Shown here in pieces: positions 14,854 through 24,501 of a stretch of DNA of 34,202 nt (positions are counted from its first letter, which is position 1; each line of letters opens with the position of its first letter). The notes under the pieces were generated by a model. The model did no database searches, was not told where the DNA came from, and saw nothing but the letters and a program-made list of their open reading frames with translations. A program made the translations under genes and the position numbers. The DNA is from Clostridiales bacterium (GTDB lineage: Bacteria; Bacillota; Clostridia; Lachnospirales; CAG-274), in the NCBI GenBank assembly GCA_021201395.1, contig JAJQFB010000074.1, forward strand, positions 1 through 34,202. Direction: 5' to 3'.

Positions 14854-17800
14854 TTATTTTTTCATATCTCTGTTTATATCAAAAATACTCAATTTATCTC
14901 TGTCTATCTGTTCCTCCATAACATCGCACATAGCCGCAACGGTATCCATAGCGGTTATAATTGTTATAGAGCTTTCAACGGCGGTTCTTCTTATCTTAAA
15001 GCCGTCGGAATTGACATTGTTGGCCTTTCTGGGAATATCTATAATAAGATCAATAACTCCGCTCCTTATTACGTCCAAAACATTGGGTACTCCCTCGCTT
15101 ATTTTCTTTACGTTCTGCACCCTTATGCCGTTTTCCGTAAGACACCTTGCCGTTCCTTTAGTGGCTATAAACCTACAGCCCATATCTGCGAACCTCTTTG
15201 CAATAGGCGCAAAATTAGGGTGTTCCTTGCTTGTTACCGTGGCAAGGATAGTGCTTCCGGGCTGAGGCACGGTCATTCCTGCGGCAATAAAACCCTTATA
15301 GAGGGCATTGTGGAGATTATATCCTACTCCCAAAACCTCTCCCGTAGACCTCATCTCAGGCCCTAATGAAACCTCAACCTTAGGCAGCTTCTCCGTAGAG
15401 AACACAGGCACCTTAACGGCCACAACCTTAGACTCGGGCGCTATAGCAGTACCGTAGCCCATACTCTTAAGCTTCTCGCCCAGCATAACCCTTGTGGCTA
15501 TGTCTATAACAGGCACTCCCGTAACCTTTGTAATATAGGGGACGGTTCTTGAAGAACGGGGATTGACCTCAATAATATTAAGCTCGCCCTTATACTCTAT
15601 AAACTGAATATTTATCATTCCTATAACGTCAAGAGCAACGGAAATCCTCTGTGTTTCGTCCATAATTGCCCGTTTGATTTCATCGGAAATATGCTGAGGA
15701 GGATATATTGATATACTGTCGCCGGAGTGAACCCCTGCTCTTTCCAAATGCTCCATTATACCGGGGATATAAACGTCCTCTCCGTCACATATGGTGTCAA
15801 CCTCAATCTCGCGTCCTCCCAGATAGCGGTCTATAAGCACGGGATTTTTGCTGTCCTTTATAAAGGCCTCCTCCAGATACTGAACAAGCTCTGTCTTATT
15901 GTGGGTAATCTCCATACCCTGACCGCCCAAAACGTAAGAGGGTCTTACAAGAACGGGATAACCCAAATTATCGGCAACTTCGATTCCCTCGTCAACAGAC
16001 CAGACTCCCTTTCCCTTAGGCCTCCTTATATTAAGGCTTTCCAAAACGGCGTCAAACTTTTCTCTGTCCTCGGCGGCGTCTATGTCCTTAGCTTTCGTTC
16101 CGAAAATGGGAATATTCATTTCGTCAAAGAATTTCGCCAACTTTATGGCCGTCTGTCCGCCGAACTGCAAGATTACGCCGTCGGGCTTTTCTCTTTCGAC
16201 TATATTCAAAACGTCCTCCTCCGTCAAAGGCTCAAAATAGAGCTTGTCGGAGGTATCAAAGTCCGTAGATACTGTTTCCGGATTATTATTTACGATTATA
16301 GTTTCTATTCCCGCCTTTTTAAGTGCCTTAACACAATGAACAGAGCAGTAGTCAAACTCAATTCCCTGTCCTATTCTTATGGGGCCGCTTCCTATAACCA
16401 TAACCTTACGCCTGTCGGAAACGATAACCTCGTCCTCCTCCTCATAGGCGGAATAATAATAGGGCGTTACGGCCTCAAATTCCCCTGCACAGGTATCAAC
16501 CATTTTAAACACGGGCATAATATTCCACTTTTTCCTCAGTGCATATATATCCGGAGGCTGACAGTTTAAAATTTTGGCAAGAGCCTTGTCTGAAAAGCCT
16601 GTTTTCTTATAGTGTGAAAGTGTTCTCTTATCAAGCTCTTCAAGAGTTATTGTCTTGAGATCCTCCTCCATTTCAACAAGCCTCTTTATCTTCTCCACAA
16701 AGAACAAGTCCATACCCGTAATCTGGCAAACCTTTTCAACCTTATAATTGCGTCTTAACATCTCCGCAAGGTCGAAAATTCTTTCATCATCAGGCGAAAC
16801 AACGCTCTTTTTAAGCTCCTCAAGGCTTTTCCTCTTTGAACTCAGTCTTTCAAGACCGTACTGGCCTATTTCAAGAGAACGTATACCCTTTAAAAGTGCA
16901 GCCTCAAAAGAGGAGCCTATAGACATAATCTCTCCCGTAGCCATCATCTTTGTACCCAGCGTCCTCTTAGCACCGAAAAACTTATCAAAGGGCCATCTGG
17001 GGAATTTAAGAACGCAGTAGTCTATTGTAGGCTCAAAACAGGCCGTGGTCTTTCCCGTTACGGCGTTTGGAATTTCGTCAAGATTATACCCTAAGGCAAT
17101 CTTCGCCGCAACCTTTGCTATAGGGTAGCCCGTAGCCTTGGAAGCAAGAGCCGAGGAACGGCTTACTCTGGGGTTAATCTCTATTACGGCATAGTTATAG
17201 CTGTTGGGGTCTAAGGCAAACTGAACGTTGCAGCCGCCCTTAATTTCTATTGAATTTATAATATTTATAGCCGCACTCCGAAGCATCTGATATTCCCTGT
17301 CGGAAAGTGTAAGTGCCGGTGCAACGACTATTGAGTCCCCTGTATGTACCCCTACAGGGTCTACATTTTCCATAGAACAGACGGTTATGCAGTTTCCGGC
17401 TCCGTCTCTCATTACCTCAAACTCAATTTCTTTCCAGCCGGCTATGCTCTTTTCAATAAGACACTGACCTACACGGCTTAAGTGAAGCCCCCGGGTCAAA
17501 ATTTCCCTAAGCTCTCCCTCGTCCTTACAGATTCCGCCGCCTGTTCCGCCTAAGGTATAGGCAGGCCTTACAATAACGGGGAAGCCTATTGAATAGGCAT
17601 AGCTTACGCCATCTTCAACGCTTGTTACAATATCCGATTCAACTATGGGCTGATTCGTTCTCTCCATAAGGCTTTTGAACCTGTCCCTGTCCTCCCCCTC
17701 TTTTATGGATTCAATGGAGGTTCCTATAACATTTACGTGATATTTATCCAAAATTCCGCTGTCGTAAAGCTCAACTGAAAGATTAAGCCCCGCCTGACCG

Positions 17801-18072
17801 CCCATCCCGGCAATTATGGAGTCCGGTCTTTCTTTGGCTATAACCTTTTCAACAAAATCTATAGTCAAAGGCTCAATATAGGTATAGTGTGCCATTCCTA
17901 TGTCGGTCATAATGGTAGCCGGGTTTGAATTTACCAAAACAACCTCAATGCCCTCCTCCTTTATGGATTCGCAGGCCTGAGTGCCGGAATAGTCAAACTC
18001 CGCAGCCTGTCCTATAACTATAGGGCCGGAGCCTATAACAAGAACCTTTTTAATGGAATTATCCCTTGACAT
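14854..18072 (-). CDS. carB: Carbamoyl-phosphate synthase large subunit
   Basis: CarB makes carbamoyl phosphate from bicarbonate, two ATP and the ammonia channelled from CarA, for pyrimidine and arginine synthesis. The 1072-aa protein has the duplicated architecture. Each half starts with a VIGSGPI-x-IGQ-x-x-EFDY motif (residues ~12 and ~560) and holds an ATP-grasp domain (GGTGGGIC in the first, [10 protein letters not shown] in the second). An allosteric MGS-like domain covers the last ~140 residues. The length is normal, and no frameshift is seen over 3.2 kb. The ATG lies inside the carA 3' end (14-base overlap) with GAGGGAG upstream. It is the last gene of the operon. Confidence 0.97.
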   Translation of the reverse strand: MSRDNSIKKVLVIGSGPIVIGQAAEFDYSGTQACESIKEEGIEVVLVNSNPATIMTDIGMAHYTYIEPLTIDFVEKVIAKERPDSIIAGMGGQAGLNLSVELYDSGILDKYHVNVIGTSIESIKEGEDRDRFKSLMERTNQPIVESDIVTSVEDGVSYAYSIGFPVIVRPAYTLGGTGGGICKDEGELREILTRGLHLSRVGQCLIEKSIAGWKEIEFEVMRDGAGNCITVCSMENVDPVGVHTGDSIVVAPALTLSDREYQMLRSAAINIINSIEIKGGCNVQFALDPNSYNYAVIEINPRVSRSSALASKATGYPIAKVAAKIALGYNLDEIPNAVTGKTTACFEPTIDYCVLKFPRWPFDKFFGAKRTLGTKMMATGEIMSIGSSFEAALLKGIRSLEIGQYGLERLSSKRKSLEELKKSVVSPDDERIFDLAEMLRRNYKVEKVCQITGMDLFFVEKIKRLVEMEEDLKTITLEELDKRTLSHYKKTGFSDKALAKILNCQPPDIYALRKKWNIMPVFKMVDTCAGEFEAVTPYYYSAYEEEDEVIVSDRRKVMVIGSGPIRIGQGIEFDYCSVHCVKALKKAGIETIIVNNNPETVSTDFDTSDKLYFEPLTEEDVLNIVEREKPDGVILQFGGQTAIKLAKFFDEMNIPIFGTKAKDIDAAEDREKFDAVLESLNIRRPKGKGVWSVDEGIEVADNLGYPVLVRPSYVLGGQGMEITHNKTELVQYLEEAFIKDSKNPVLIDRYLGGREIEVDTICDGEDVYIPGIMEHLERAGVHSGDSISIYPPQHISDEIKRAIMDETQRISVALDVIGMINIQFIEYKGELNIIEVNPRSSRTVPYITKVTGVPVIDIATRVMLGEKLKSMGYGTAIAPESKVVAVKVPVFSTEKLPKVEVSLGPEMRSTGEVLGVGYNLHNALYKGFIAAGMTVPQPGSTILATVTSKEHPNFAPIAKRFADMGCRFIATKGTARCLTENGIRVQNVKKISEGVPNVLDVIRSGVIDLIIDIPRKANNVNSDGFKIRRTAVESSITIITAMDTVAAMCDVMEEQIDRDKLSIFDINRDMKK

Positions 18073-19156
18073 TGCTTCTCACTCCCTCTGTAATTTTTAT
18101 AAATCTGTCAAACAAAAATTGTACGTCAAGAGGGCCGGGAGACGCCTCCGGGTGGAACTGCACCGTATAAATGGGCTTTGTCTTGTGGCGTATGCCCTCT
18201 ATTGAATTGTCGTTTATATTTATAAAGGAAGCCTCAACGTCCTCCGGCAGGTCACAGACCACAAACTCGTGGTTCTGGCTTGTTATATAAACCCTGCCTG
18301 TCTGGGTGTCCTTTACAGGGTGGTTTCCGCCGTGATGGCCGAATTTAAGCCTCTTCGTCTTGCAGCCCAAAGCAAGGGAAACAACCTGGTTTCCGAGACA
18401 GATTCCCAAAATAGGCAGACCTGTTTCTATAATTTTCCTCACATTTTCAACAACCGTGGGAATATCCTCCGGGTCGCCGGGGCCGTTTGCCAAAAAGAGG
18501 GCGTCCGGCTTAACAGCCAAAATTTCCTCGGCAGAGGTAAAGGCCGGGAAAACCGTCAGCTTACAGCCTCTTTTGCTTAGCTCTCTCAAAATACCCTGTT
18601 TAATTCCGCAGTCGAGAACGGCGAAGTGGGTGCCTATGCCGTTTATAACATATTTTTCCTTTATGGTTACCTCTTCAACGGCGTGTTTGTTTGTATATGT
18701 GTTGAATTTCTGCTTAATCTGGCTTTGGGTTAAGTCATCGGCACGGGTGGTTATAATTCCTCTCATTGTGCCGTTGTCTCTTAAAACCCTTGTTAAGGCT
18801 CTTGTGTCTATACCCTCAAGTCCCATAATCTTGTTCTGCTTTAAAAAGCCGTCAATGTCCATTTCACAGCGCCAGTTATTGGGGGCTTCACACTTTTCCC
18901 TTACTATAAAGCCCTTAAGAAAAGGCTTTCTGCTTTCCATATCCTCAAGGTTTACACCGTAATTTCCTATGAGGGGAAAGGTCATAACTACAATCTGTCC
19001 TGCATAGGAGGGGTCTGTCAGGGTTTCCTGATAACCTGTCATATTTGTTGTAAAAACAACCTCCCCTACGGTTTCCTTAATATATCCAAAGGCTTTTCCT
19101 GTAAAGACCTTTCCGTTTTCAAGTATAAGAGAGGCTTTAACATTCTTTTTCAACAT
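18059..19156 (-). CDS. carA: Carbamoyl-phosphate synthase small (glutaminase) subunit
   Basis: CarA hydrolyses glutamine and hands ammonia to CarB. It has the N-terminal CPSase small domain ([22 protein letters not shown]) and a class I amidotransferase domain with the nucleophile in [15 protein letters not shown], and the catalytic His-Glu in FHPEASPGP. The longest frame begins at 19165, but there AGGAG directly abuts the ATG. The ATG at 19156 lies eight bases after AGGAG and shares its A with the pyrF stop (TGATG). I choose that start, giving 365 aa and translational coupling to pyrF. Confidence 0.96.
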   Translation of the reverse strand: MLKKNVKASLILENGKVFTGKAFGYIKETVGEVVFTTNMTGYQETLTDPSYAGQIVVMTFPLIGNYGVNLEDMESRKPFLKGFIVREKCEAPNNWRCEMDIDGFLKQNKIMGLEGIDTRALTRVLRDNGTMRGIITTRADDLTQSQIKQKFNTYTNKHAVEEVTIKEKYVINGIGTHFAVLDCGIKQGILRELSKRGCKLTVFPAFTSAEEILAVKPDALFLANGPGDPEDIPTVVENVRKIIETGLPILGICLGNQVVSLALGCKTKRLKFGHHGGNHPVKDTQTGRVYITSQNHEFVVCDLPEDVEASFININDNSIEGIRHKTKPIYTVQFHPEASPGPLDVQFLFDRFIKITEGVRSNVKG

Positions 19157-20082
19157 CAGATACATCTCCTTAAGTCATTCTTCATATCTATACAGGCCTG
19201 TCTTGCGGCAAAGGCAAAATTCCTCTCGTCATTATAACAGGTCTTATATTCATCTTTCATATGGGCTGCAATTATTCCCCTTGAGGAATTGACTATTGCT
19301 CCGATTCCGTCCTTGAAGCAAACGGATAAATCCTCGGCTGTTCCACCCTGCGCTCCGTAGCCGGGAACGAGGAAGAAAGTATGGGGCATAACCTCTCTGA
19401 GTCTTGCGGCCTGCTCCTTATGGGTAGCCCCTACAACAGCCCCAACTGAGGAATAGCCGTATTTTCCCATAAGTCCCTCGCCCCATTTTTCAATAAGACC
19501 GCCTACGTGTTCATATATGGGCTTGCCGTCGCAGATTAAATCCTGAAGCTCGCCGCTTTTGGGGTTTGAAGTCTTTGCTAAAACAAACAGCCCCTTTTCA
19601 TATTTTTCACAGTCAGCCAAAAAGGGAGTTATGCTGTCGGAGCCTAAATAGGGATTCAGGGTTATAAAGTCGTGCTTAAAGCCCTCGGAAGCTTCTCCGT
19701 TTATGTCAGCTCTGCCTATATGTCCGTCGGAATAGGCCTCGGCGGTAGAGGCAATATCGCTTCTCTTAATGTCCCCTATAACAATAAGCCCCTTCATTTT
19801 AGCATATTCAACCGTCTTTTCATAGGCCTTAAGCCCCTCAATGCCGTACCTCTCATACATGGCAATCTGAGGCTTAACAGCCGGAACAATATCAAACACG
19901 GCATCAATTATCTTCTTATTAAACTTAAGCATAGACTTAGCCGCCGCCTTAGGCCTGTTCCCGTACTTAGCAAAATACTTTTCCGTAATATAAGACGGAA
20001 TATAAGAAAGTCTCGGGTCAAGCCCCACAACCGTAGGGTTCCCCGTTAAATTAATTTTTTCAATAAGTCTGTCAATAATCAT
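19156..20082 (-). CDS. pyrF: Orotidine 5'-phosphate decarboxylase (type 2)
   Basis: PyrF decarboxylates OMP to UMP, the last step of de novo synthesis. The protein is about 308 aa, the longer 'type 2' form, with TVVGLDPRL at the N-terminus. The active-site strand is GDIKRSDIAS, where the Lys and two Asp form the catalytic network. LVPGYGAQGG is the phosphate loop. The frame can be extended to a TTG at 20088, but AGGAGG is only two bases from it and eight from the ATG at 20082, so the ATG is taken. Its ribosome site touches the pyrC stop. Confidence 0.95.
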   Translation of the reverse strand: MIIDRLIEKINLTGNPTVVGLDPRLSYIPSYITEKYFAKYGNRPKAAAKSMLKFNKKIIDAVFDIVPAVKPQIAMYERYGIEGLKAYEKTVEYAKMKGLIVIGDIKRSDIASTAEAYSDGHIGRADINGEASEGFKHDFITLNPYLGSDSITPFLADCEKYEKGLFVLAKTSNPKSGELQDLICDGKPIYEHVGGLIEKWGEGLMGKYGYSSVGAVVGATHKEQAARLREVMPHTFFLVPGYGAQGGTAEDLSVCFKDGIGAIVNSSRGIIAAHMKDEYKTCYNDERNFAFAARQACIDMKNDLRRCI

Positions 20083-20097
20083 AATCAATTCCTCCTT

Positions 20098-21390
20098 TTA
20101 AAGCTTCACCAATACCCCATTTTCAACAACAATCTCTCCGCCGACAACAGTATAAAGAATCCTGCCCTTTACTTTCCTGCCTCCAAACGGCGTATTTTTA
20201 GCCTTTGAAACCATATCCTCAACATCAATAATATATTCCTCATTGGGGTCTGCTATGGTTATGTCAGCCGCAGCCCCTACGCTTAAGGTTCCCTTGCCGT
20301 TATGAAGTATTTTTCCGGGATTATAACTCATCTTTTCAACAAGGCCGCAGGGTGTCAAATATCCCCCCTCTACAAGCTCCGTATTTGCCAGCGGAAATGA
20401 GGTTTCAAGGCCTATAATACCGTTTAGGGCATTCTGAAACTCGCAGTTTTTCTCATCTATGTGATGGGGAGCATGGTCTGTTGAAATAACCTCTATTGTT
20501 CCGTCCTTTAAGGCTTGCCTTACGGCTTCTCTGTCCTCTTTTGAGCGGAGAGGCGGCGCCATCTTGAAGTTAGCGTCATAGTCGGTTATATCCTCATCAC
20601 AGAGTGTAAAGTGATGGGGCGTAGCCTCCGCCGTCACCTTAACTCCCCTTTCCTTAGCCTGTCTTATAAGCGTAACAGAGCCTTTGGTGCTTATGTGGCA
20701 CAGATGAATAGCCGTATTCGTACTTTCCGCAAGTATCATATCCCTTGCTACGATAACCTCCTCGCTGTCGTTTGAAATTCCGGCAAGACCCATATAGGCC
20801 GCCTGTGCCCCTGCGTTCATTTGACCCTTTCCCGTAAGAGAGGGGTCCTCGCAGTGGTCGAAAACAGGAAGATTAAACATTTTGGCATATCTCATAGCGT
20901 TCTTCATAAGGGCGCTGTTCAAAACGCTTTTTCCGTCCTCGGAAAGGGCGCAGATTCCTGCGGAAGCCATTCTGCCTATGTCGGAAAGCTCCTCACCTTT
21001 CATACCCTTTGAAATAGCCCCTATAGGCAGGACGTTCACAATACCGGCTCTTTCCGCCTTAAGCTTTACAAATTCCACAACAATGTCATTGTCAACAACA
21101 GGCTCCGTGTTGGGCATACAGCAAACCGTTGTAAAGCCCCCCATAGCCGCCGCTCTGGAGCCTGTTCTTATGGTTTCCTTTCTCTCAAAGCCCGGCTCCC
21201 TGAAATGAACGTGCAAATCTATAAGCCCCGGCATAACCCACTTTCCTTTTGTGTCAATAATTCTCTCGGCCTTATCCTCTATGTCTTTTTCAACCTTTAC
21301 AATCTCCCCATTGCAAACAAGCACGTCCCTAACCTCGTCTATGCTGTTTGCCGGGTCTATAACTCTTCCGCCTTTTATAAGTATGCTCAT
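20098..21390 (-). CDS. pyrC: Dihydroorotase (class I)
   Basis: PyrC cyclises N-carbamoyl-aspartate to dihydroorotate. The 430-aa amidohydrolase has DLHVHFREPG near residue 58 (metal-binding His pair), a metal-ligand region HCEDPSL, the CHIST motif, and ISTDHAPHH with the catalytic Asp near residue 304. The length is normal for the class I enzyme found in Firmicutes. AAGGAG lies seven bases before the ATG, and pyrB ends 25 bases upstream. Confidence 0.97.
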   Translation of the reverse strand: MSILIKGGRVIDPANSIDEVRDVLVCNGEIVKVEKDIEDKAERIIDTKGKWVMPGLIDLHVHFREPGFERKETIRTGSRAAAMGGFTTVCCMPNTEPVVDNDIVVEFVKLKAERAGIVNVLPIGAISKGMKGEELSDIGRMASAGICALSEDGKSVLNSALMKNAMRYAKMFNLPVFDHCEDPSLTGKGQMNAGAQAAYMGLAGISNDSEEVIVARDMILAESTNTAIHLCHISTKGSVTLIRQAKERGVKVTAEATPHHFTLCDEDITDYDANFKMAPPLRSKEDREAVRQALKDGTIEVISTDHAPHHIDEKNCEFQNALNGIIGLETSFPLANTELVEGGYLTPCGLVEKMSYNPGKILHNGKGTLSVGAAADITIADPNEEYIIDVEDMVSKAKNTPFGGRKVKGRILYTVVGGEIVVENGVLVKL

Positions 21391-21415
21391 AGAAATTCTC
21401 CTTTCCGCAAGTTAA

Positions 21416-22342
21416 TCAGTTTAAATCGGGATTAGCTTCATACAACAGCTTTAGTATTGCCATTCTTACGGCAACTCCATTCTTAACCTGTATATTTATA
21501 ACGGAATTTTTACCGTCTACAACATCGGTGGAAAACTCAACCCCTCTGTTTACGGGGCCGGGGTGCATAACAAGGGCGTCCTTTTTAGCATACTGCAAAA
21601 GACCGCTGTTTATGCCGTAGAGGGTGGAATATTCTCTTGTGTTGGGGAAAGGCATATTTTTCTGTCTTTCAAACTGTACTCTCAGCCCCATAACAACGTC
21701 GGCATCGGCAATAGCCCCCTTTATGTCGCTTGTCACCTTAACCCCCAAAGACTTCATACTGCCGGAGATAAGAGTCGAAGGGCCTGCCAGCGTTACCTCA
21801 GCCCCCAACTTAACAAGACCGAAAGCGTTGCTCCTTGCCACTCTCGAATGGCTTATATCCCCCAAAATGACAACCTTTAAGCCCTTAAAGCCCCCTAAAT
21901 AGTCGTAAATTGTGTACATATCCAAAAGTGCCTGTGTGGGGTGTTCGTTGGTTCCGTCTCCGGCGTTTATAACGCAGGCCTTTACATTCCTTGCCAAAAC
22001 CGCCGAAGCCCCCGTCATTTGGTGGCGCATAATCATAAACTTAACGCCCATTTTGTCAAGGTTAAGCCCTGTATCAATAAGGCTCTCCCCTTTGTTTACG
22101 CTGCTTGTGGCAACGCCCAGATCCTGAACTATTCCCCCTAAATATGCCCCCGCCAGCATAAAGGAGGTTTTCGTCCTCGTGGAATTTTCATAAAACATAG
22201 CTATAATACTTGACTTGTTGAGAGTGTTGTCCCGAAGACCCGGGTCGTCAATCTTCTTCTTCATCTCTCTTGCCGCCGTCAATATTTCCATAATTGTTTC
22301 GCCGCTTAAATCACGCAGCCCCAAAAGATCCTTGCCTAACAT
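21416..22342 (-). CDS. pyrB: Aspartate carbamoyltransferase catalytic subunit
   Basis: PyrB condenses carbamoyl phosphate with aspartate, the committed step. FYENSTRTKTSF holds the carbamoyl-phosphate loop, HPTQALLDMYT the aspartate-domain hinge, and MHPGPVNRG the C-terminal loop. No regulatory subunit (pyrI) is adjacent. The longest frame starts at a TTG (22390) that lies inside the terminator hairpin. The ATG at 22342 has AGGGGG nine bases upstream, comes just after the U-run, and gives 308 aa, the standard size. First structural gene of the operon, it sits directly behind the leader attenuator. Confidence 0.96.
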   Translation of the reverse strand: MLGKDLLGLRDLSGETIMEILTAAREMKKKIDDPGLRDNTLNKSSIIAMFYENSTRTKTSFMLAGAYLGGIVQDLGVATSSVNKGESLIDTGLNLDKMGVKFMIMRHQMTGASAVLARNVKACVINAGDGTNEHPTQALLDMYTIYDYLGGFKGLKVVILGDISHSRVARSNAFGLVKLGAEVTLAGPSTLISGSMKSLGVKVTSDIKGAIADADVVMGLRVQFERQKNMPFPNTREYSTLYGINSGLLQYAKKDALVMHPGPVNRGVEFSTDVVDGKNSVINIQVKNGVAVRMAILKLLYEANPDLN

Positions 22343-22366
22343 AAAACTCTGCCCCCTGTTCCGCAT

Positions 22367-22408
22367 AAAAAAAGACAATTCAACGAACAAAACGCCCGTC
22401 TGATTGTC
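22367..22408 (-). terminator. Leader terminator (attenuator) of the pyr operon
   Basis: On the minus strand GACAAT pairs with ATTGTC at the base, then GACGGG with the GTTCGT-side arm after a two-base internal loop. Seven U residues follow immediately (22373-22367). The hairpin lies between the leader peptide stop (20 bases before it) and the pyrB ribosome site, so it must be read through for the operon to be expressed. Confidence 0.75.
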
Positions 22409-22427
22409 TGAAATATTAAAAGAATTA

Positions 22428-22532
22428 TTAAAAGAAATGTTGTAAAAATTGTGAAATAAAAGAAATAGAAGAAGAAACAGAATGAAATAATTTAATAAGA
22501 AAAACCTTACTCATATAACTTAAGCATTCCAT
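22428..22532 (-). CDS. pyr operon leader peptide, 34 aa, U-rich codons
   Basis: A perfect ribosome site (AAGGAGG, 7-base spacing) precedes an ATG at 22532. The frame runs 34 codons to tandem TAA TAA. The peptide starts MECLSYMSKVFLIKLFHS and ends QFLQHFF, with nine Ile/Leu/Val and seven Phe residues. The message from about codon 10 to the terminator is about 60% U with only two G in roughly 97 bases. This copies the logic of enterobacterial pyrL. There, low UTP makes polymerase pause in U-runs, so the ribosome catches up and prevents hairpin formation; high UTP uncouples them and terminates. The function is inferred; the ORF, ribosome site and terminator are seen directly. Confidence 0.75.
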   Translation of the reverse strand: MECLSYMSKVFLIKLFHSVSSSISFISQFLQHFF

Positions 22533-22564
22533 ATAAGCTCCTCCTTCAAAATTTTATTACTACC

Positions 22565-22593
22565 ATAATATCAAATACAACATATTTTGTCAA
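22565..22593 (-). promoter_or_regulatory. Consensus promoter of the pyr operon
   Basis: On the minus strand, TTGACA (22593-22588), exactly 17 bases, then TATTAT (22570-22565). The predicted start is near 22558, 26 bases before the leader peptide ATG. This is one of the strongest promoters in the window, as expected for an operon controlled after initiation. Confidence 0.8.
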
Positions 22594-22657
22594 GCATTAC
22601 AATAAATATCTTTTCAAAAAAAATCATCAAAATATAACAGTCCGTATGAACCGCTTC

Positions 22658-23253
22658 TTATATCTCCCGGCGGATTATATCCCTTAGTGTCTGCATAGAC
22701 ATATCCACCGAAGCGATTTCGTCCGCACAGCGTTTAAGCTCGCTTCTTATCATTTTTTCGTTTTTAACCCGGTGCTTATATTTAATCTGGTGTTCGAGAG
22801 CCGCCCAAAAATCGGTGGCTATGGTTCTGACCTGAATCTCCGTCTGTATACCTTTCCCCACCCCCTCTTTCATAGAGAGAATAAGGTGGAGGCTGCGGTA
22901 GCCGTTGGGCTTGGGTCTTAATATGTAGTCCTTTTTTTCATAACCTCAAATTCATCTCTTTCACAAAGCCAATTTACAACATCGTAAACATCATCAACAA
23001 AGGGGCAGATTATCCTTATGCCTACAATATCGTGCATTTCTTTAAGGGCTGTGTCCAAATCGGTTGAAAGACCCTTAAGCTTAAGCTTTTCAATAAGGCT
23101 GTCGGGGGATTTTATTCTTGACTTGCAGTAAACAATAGGCTCCACCCCCTCAAGGGGCTTCTGACCCTCGAAGCCCTCTATTATATTTAAAAGATATGCC
23201 TCGGTCTGTTTTAATGCCTCAAGCCTATCTCCGTAGTATTCCTCATATGTCAT
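22658..23253 (-). pseudogene. Small alarmone synthetase (RelQ/YjbM-type), split by -1 frameshift at A7
   Basis: The product would be a 198-aa single-domain (p)ppGpp synthetase. Residues 1-107 run MTYEEYYGDR through HDIVGIRIICPFVDDVY to EFEVMKK. In the -1 frame the protein continues KDYILRPKPNGYRSLHLI, then EIQVRTIATDFWAALEHQ and a C-terminal helix. Both halves are well conserved in type, and together they give the whole synthetase fold. The break is at A7 (plus-strand T7, 22932-22938) just before the synthetase core. In the unshifted frame translation stops five codons later (RTTY-stop). It may be a real mutation, an assembly error, or slippage on the A-run. AAGGAG precedes the ATG, 16 bases after the kinase stop, so it belongs to the regulator-kinase operon. 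Confidence 0.85.
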
Positions 23254-23269
23254 ATATGCCTTCTCCTTT

Positions 23270-24501
23270 CTAAACGGGAAGCGTTACCGTAATAAGCAGG
23301 GACTTCTCGTCCTCCGTAGAGGCTGAAATTTTACCCTTATGAGCCTTTACCGTAGACGCCGCAATGGAAAGACCTAAGCCGTAGCCCCCTGTCCGGGAAT
23401 TTCTTGAGCTGTCTGTTCTGTAAAAGCGGTCGAAAAGGGAGCCTAAGCTTTCCTTTTTTATAGAGGCCGTGGTGTTGTATACGCTTAAGCGGACTGAGCG
23501 GCGGCCGCCCTTAAGGGAAAGGGAAATTTCCCCCTCTTCCTCCGAATATTTCACAGCGTTATCTAAAAGTATGCTTATAAGACGGCGGACTGCTTTTTCG
23601 TCTCCGTGAATAACAACATTTTCGTCAATATCGCTTTTAAGACTCTTGTTTTGTGCTTTTGCCACAGTGCCGTAGGAGCCTGCGGCCTCTCTTGTCATAT
23701 CCGTCAGAGAAAACTCGGTTATATCCGTAAGAATTCCGCTCTCCTCCGCACGGGACAGCACAATAAGATTGTTGGTAAGCTCCGCCATATGCTTTGTTTG
23801 ACTGTGTATGTCCTTAAGCCACTCGTTCTCCCCTATATCCATCTCCAAAACCTCTGCGTCTGCGTTTATAATAGCCAGAGGTGTCTTAAGCTCATGGCCT
23901 GCGTCGGTTATAAACCTTTTCTGCTTTTCATAGTTTTCCAAAAAAGGCTTTACTATCCGTCTTGAAATAAGTATAAGCAGAATCATAACCGCCCCAAGCC
24001 TATAAGAGAGGTTGTTATGCTTGCCAAAAGAAAGGTTTTGGCGGTGGACAGGCTTCGGCTGCAATCCAGAAAAATTATATAGGTATAGCCCCGTTTTTCA
24101 TTTTCCTCCACAATATATCTGTAGCCGTCTATAAAACCGCTTTCCCTGCCTCCCGATAAAATCTCCCCTGCATACTCCATAGCCGCAGCTTCATCAACCG
24201 CCGCAATTTTATCTATGTTCGTAAAAATTACATTCCCCGAATTGTCTGCGGCAATGTAAAAATACCTCGATTCATAGGGCAGCTCCGAAGATTCCAAAAA
24301 ATCCTCATTGCCCCACTTGATATATATCTCAACTCCCGGGAAAACTCCTTCGTTTTCCGCAAGCATAGAAAGAATAAGGTCAGAGCTTTTTATTATAGAA
24401 TGATAATTATATAAATTGGCAGCACCTACAATTACCGTTAAAACCACCAAAAGGGAAAGCATAGAGGCTCCTATAAGCTTAATCTGTAATTTCCTTATCA
24501 T
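23270..24501 (-). pseudogene. Sensor histidine kinase, split by -1 frameshift at G4
   Basis: Reading through one missing base gives a 410-aa kinase. TM1 is at 10-30, an extracytoplasmic sensor domain at about 31-153, TM2 at about 156-180, then a dimerisation helix with His203 in ITDAGHELKTPL. The N box is LISILLDNAVKYS, and the G box is TGGYGLGLSI. The first frame ends LIGLGRL-stop at 23983; the second frame enters as LGAVMILLILIS. They join at the G-run 23992-23995, where a fifth G would restore the frame. The break falls in TM2, so a truncated sensor without kinase would result. Its ATG overlaps the response regulator stop by four bases. Confidence 0.85.

Noticed and set aside
15727-16569. 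280-codon plus-strand ORF opposite carB
   Set aside because: It is fully inside an intact, strongly conserved minus-strand gene; no ribosome site and no recognisable protein features.
22343-22390. N-terminal extension of PyrB from a TTG at 22390
   Set aside because: The codon lies in the leader terminator hairpin, and the extension is translated from the hairpin and U-run; the ATG at 22342 has a ribosome site and gives the normal length.
22367-22593. PyrR-binding antiterminator as the pyr leader device
   Set aside because: I looked for the usual PyrR-binding stem-loop with a conserved GAGG-type loop between promoter and terminator and found only a U-rich, G-poor coding stretch; an atypical PyrR site cannot be fully excluded by eye.
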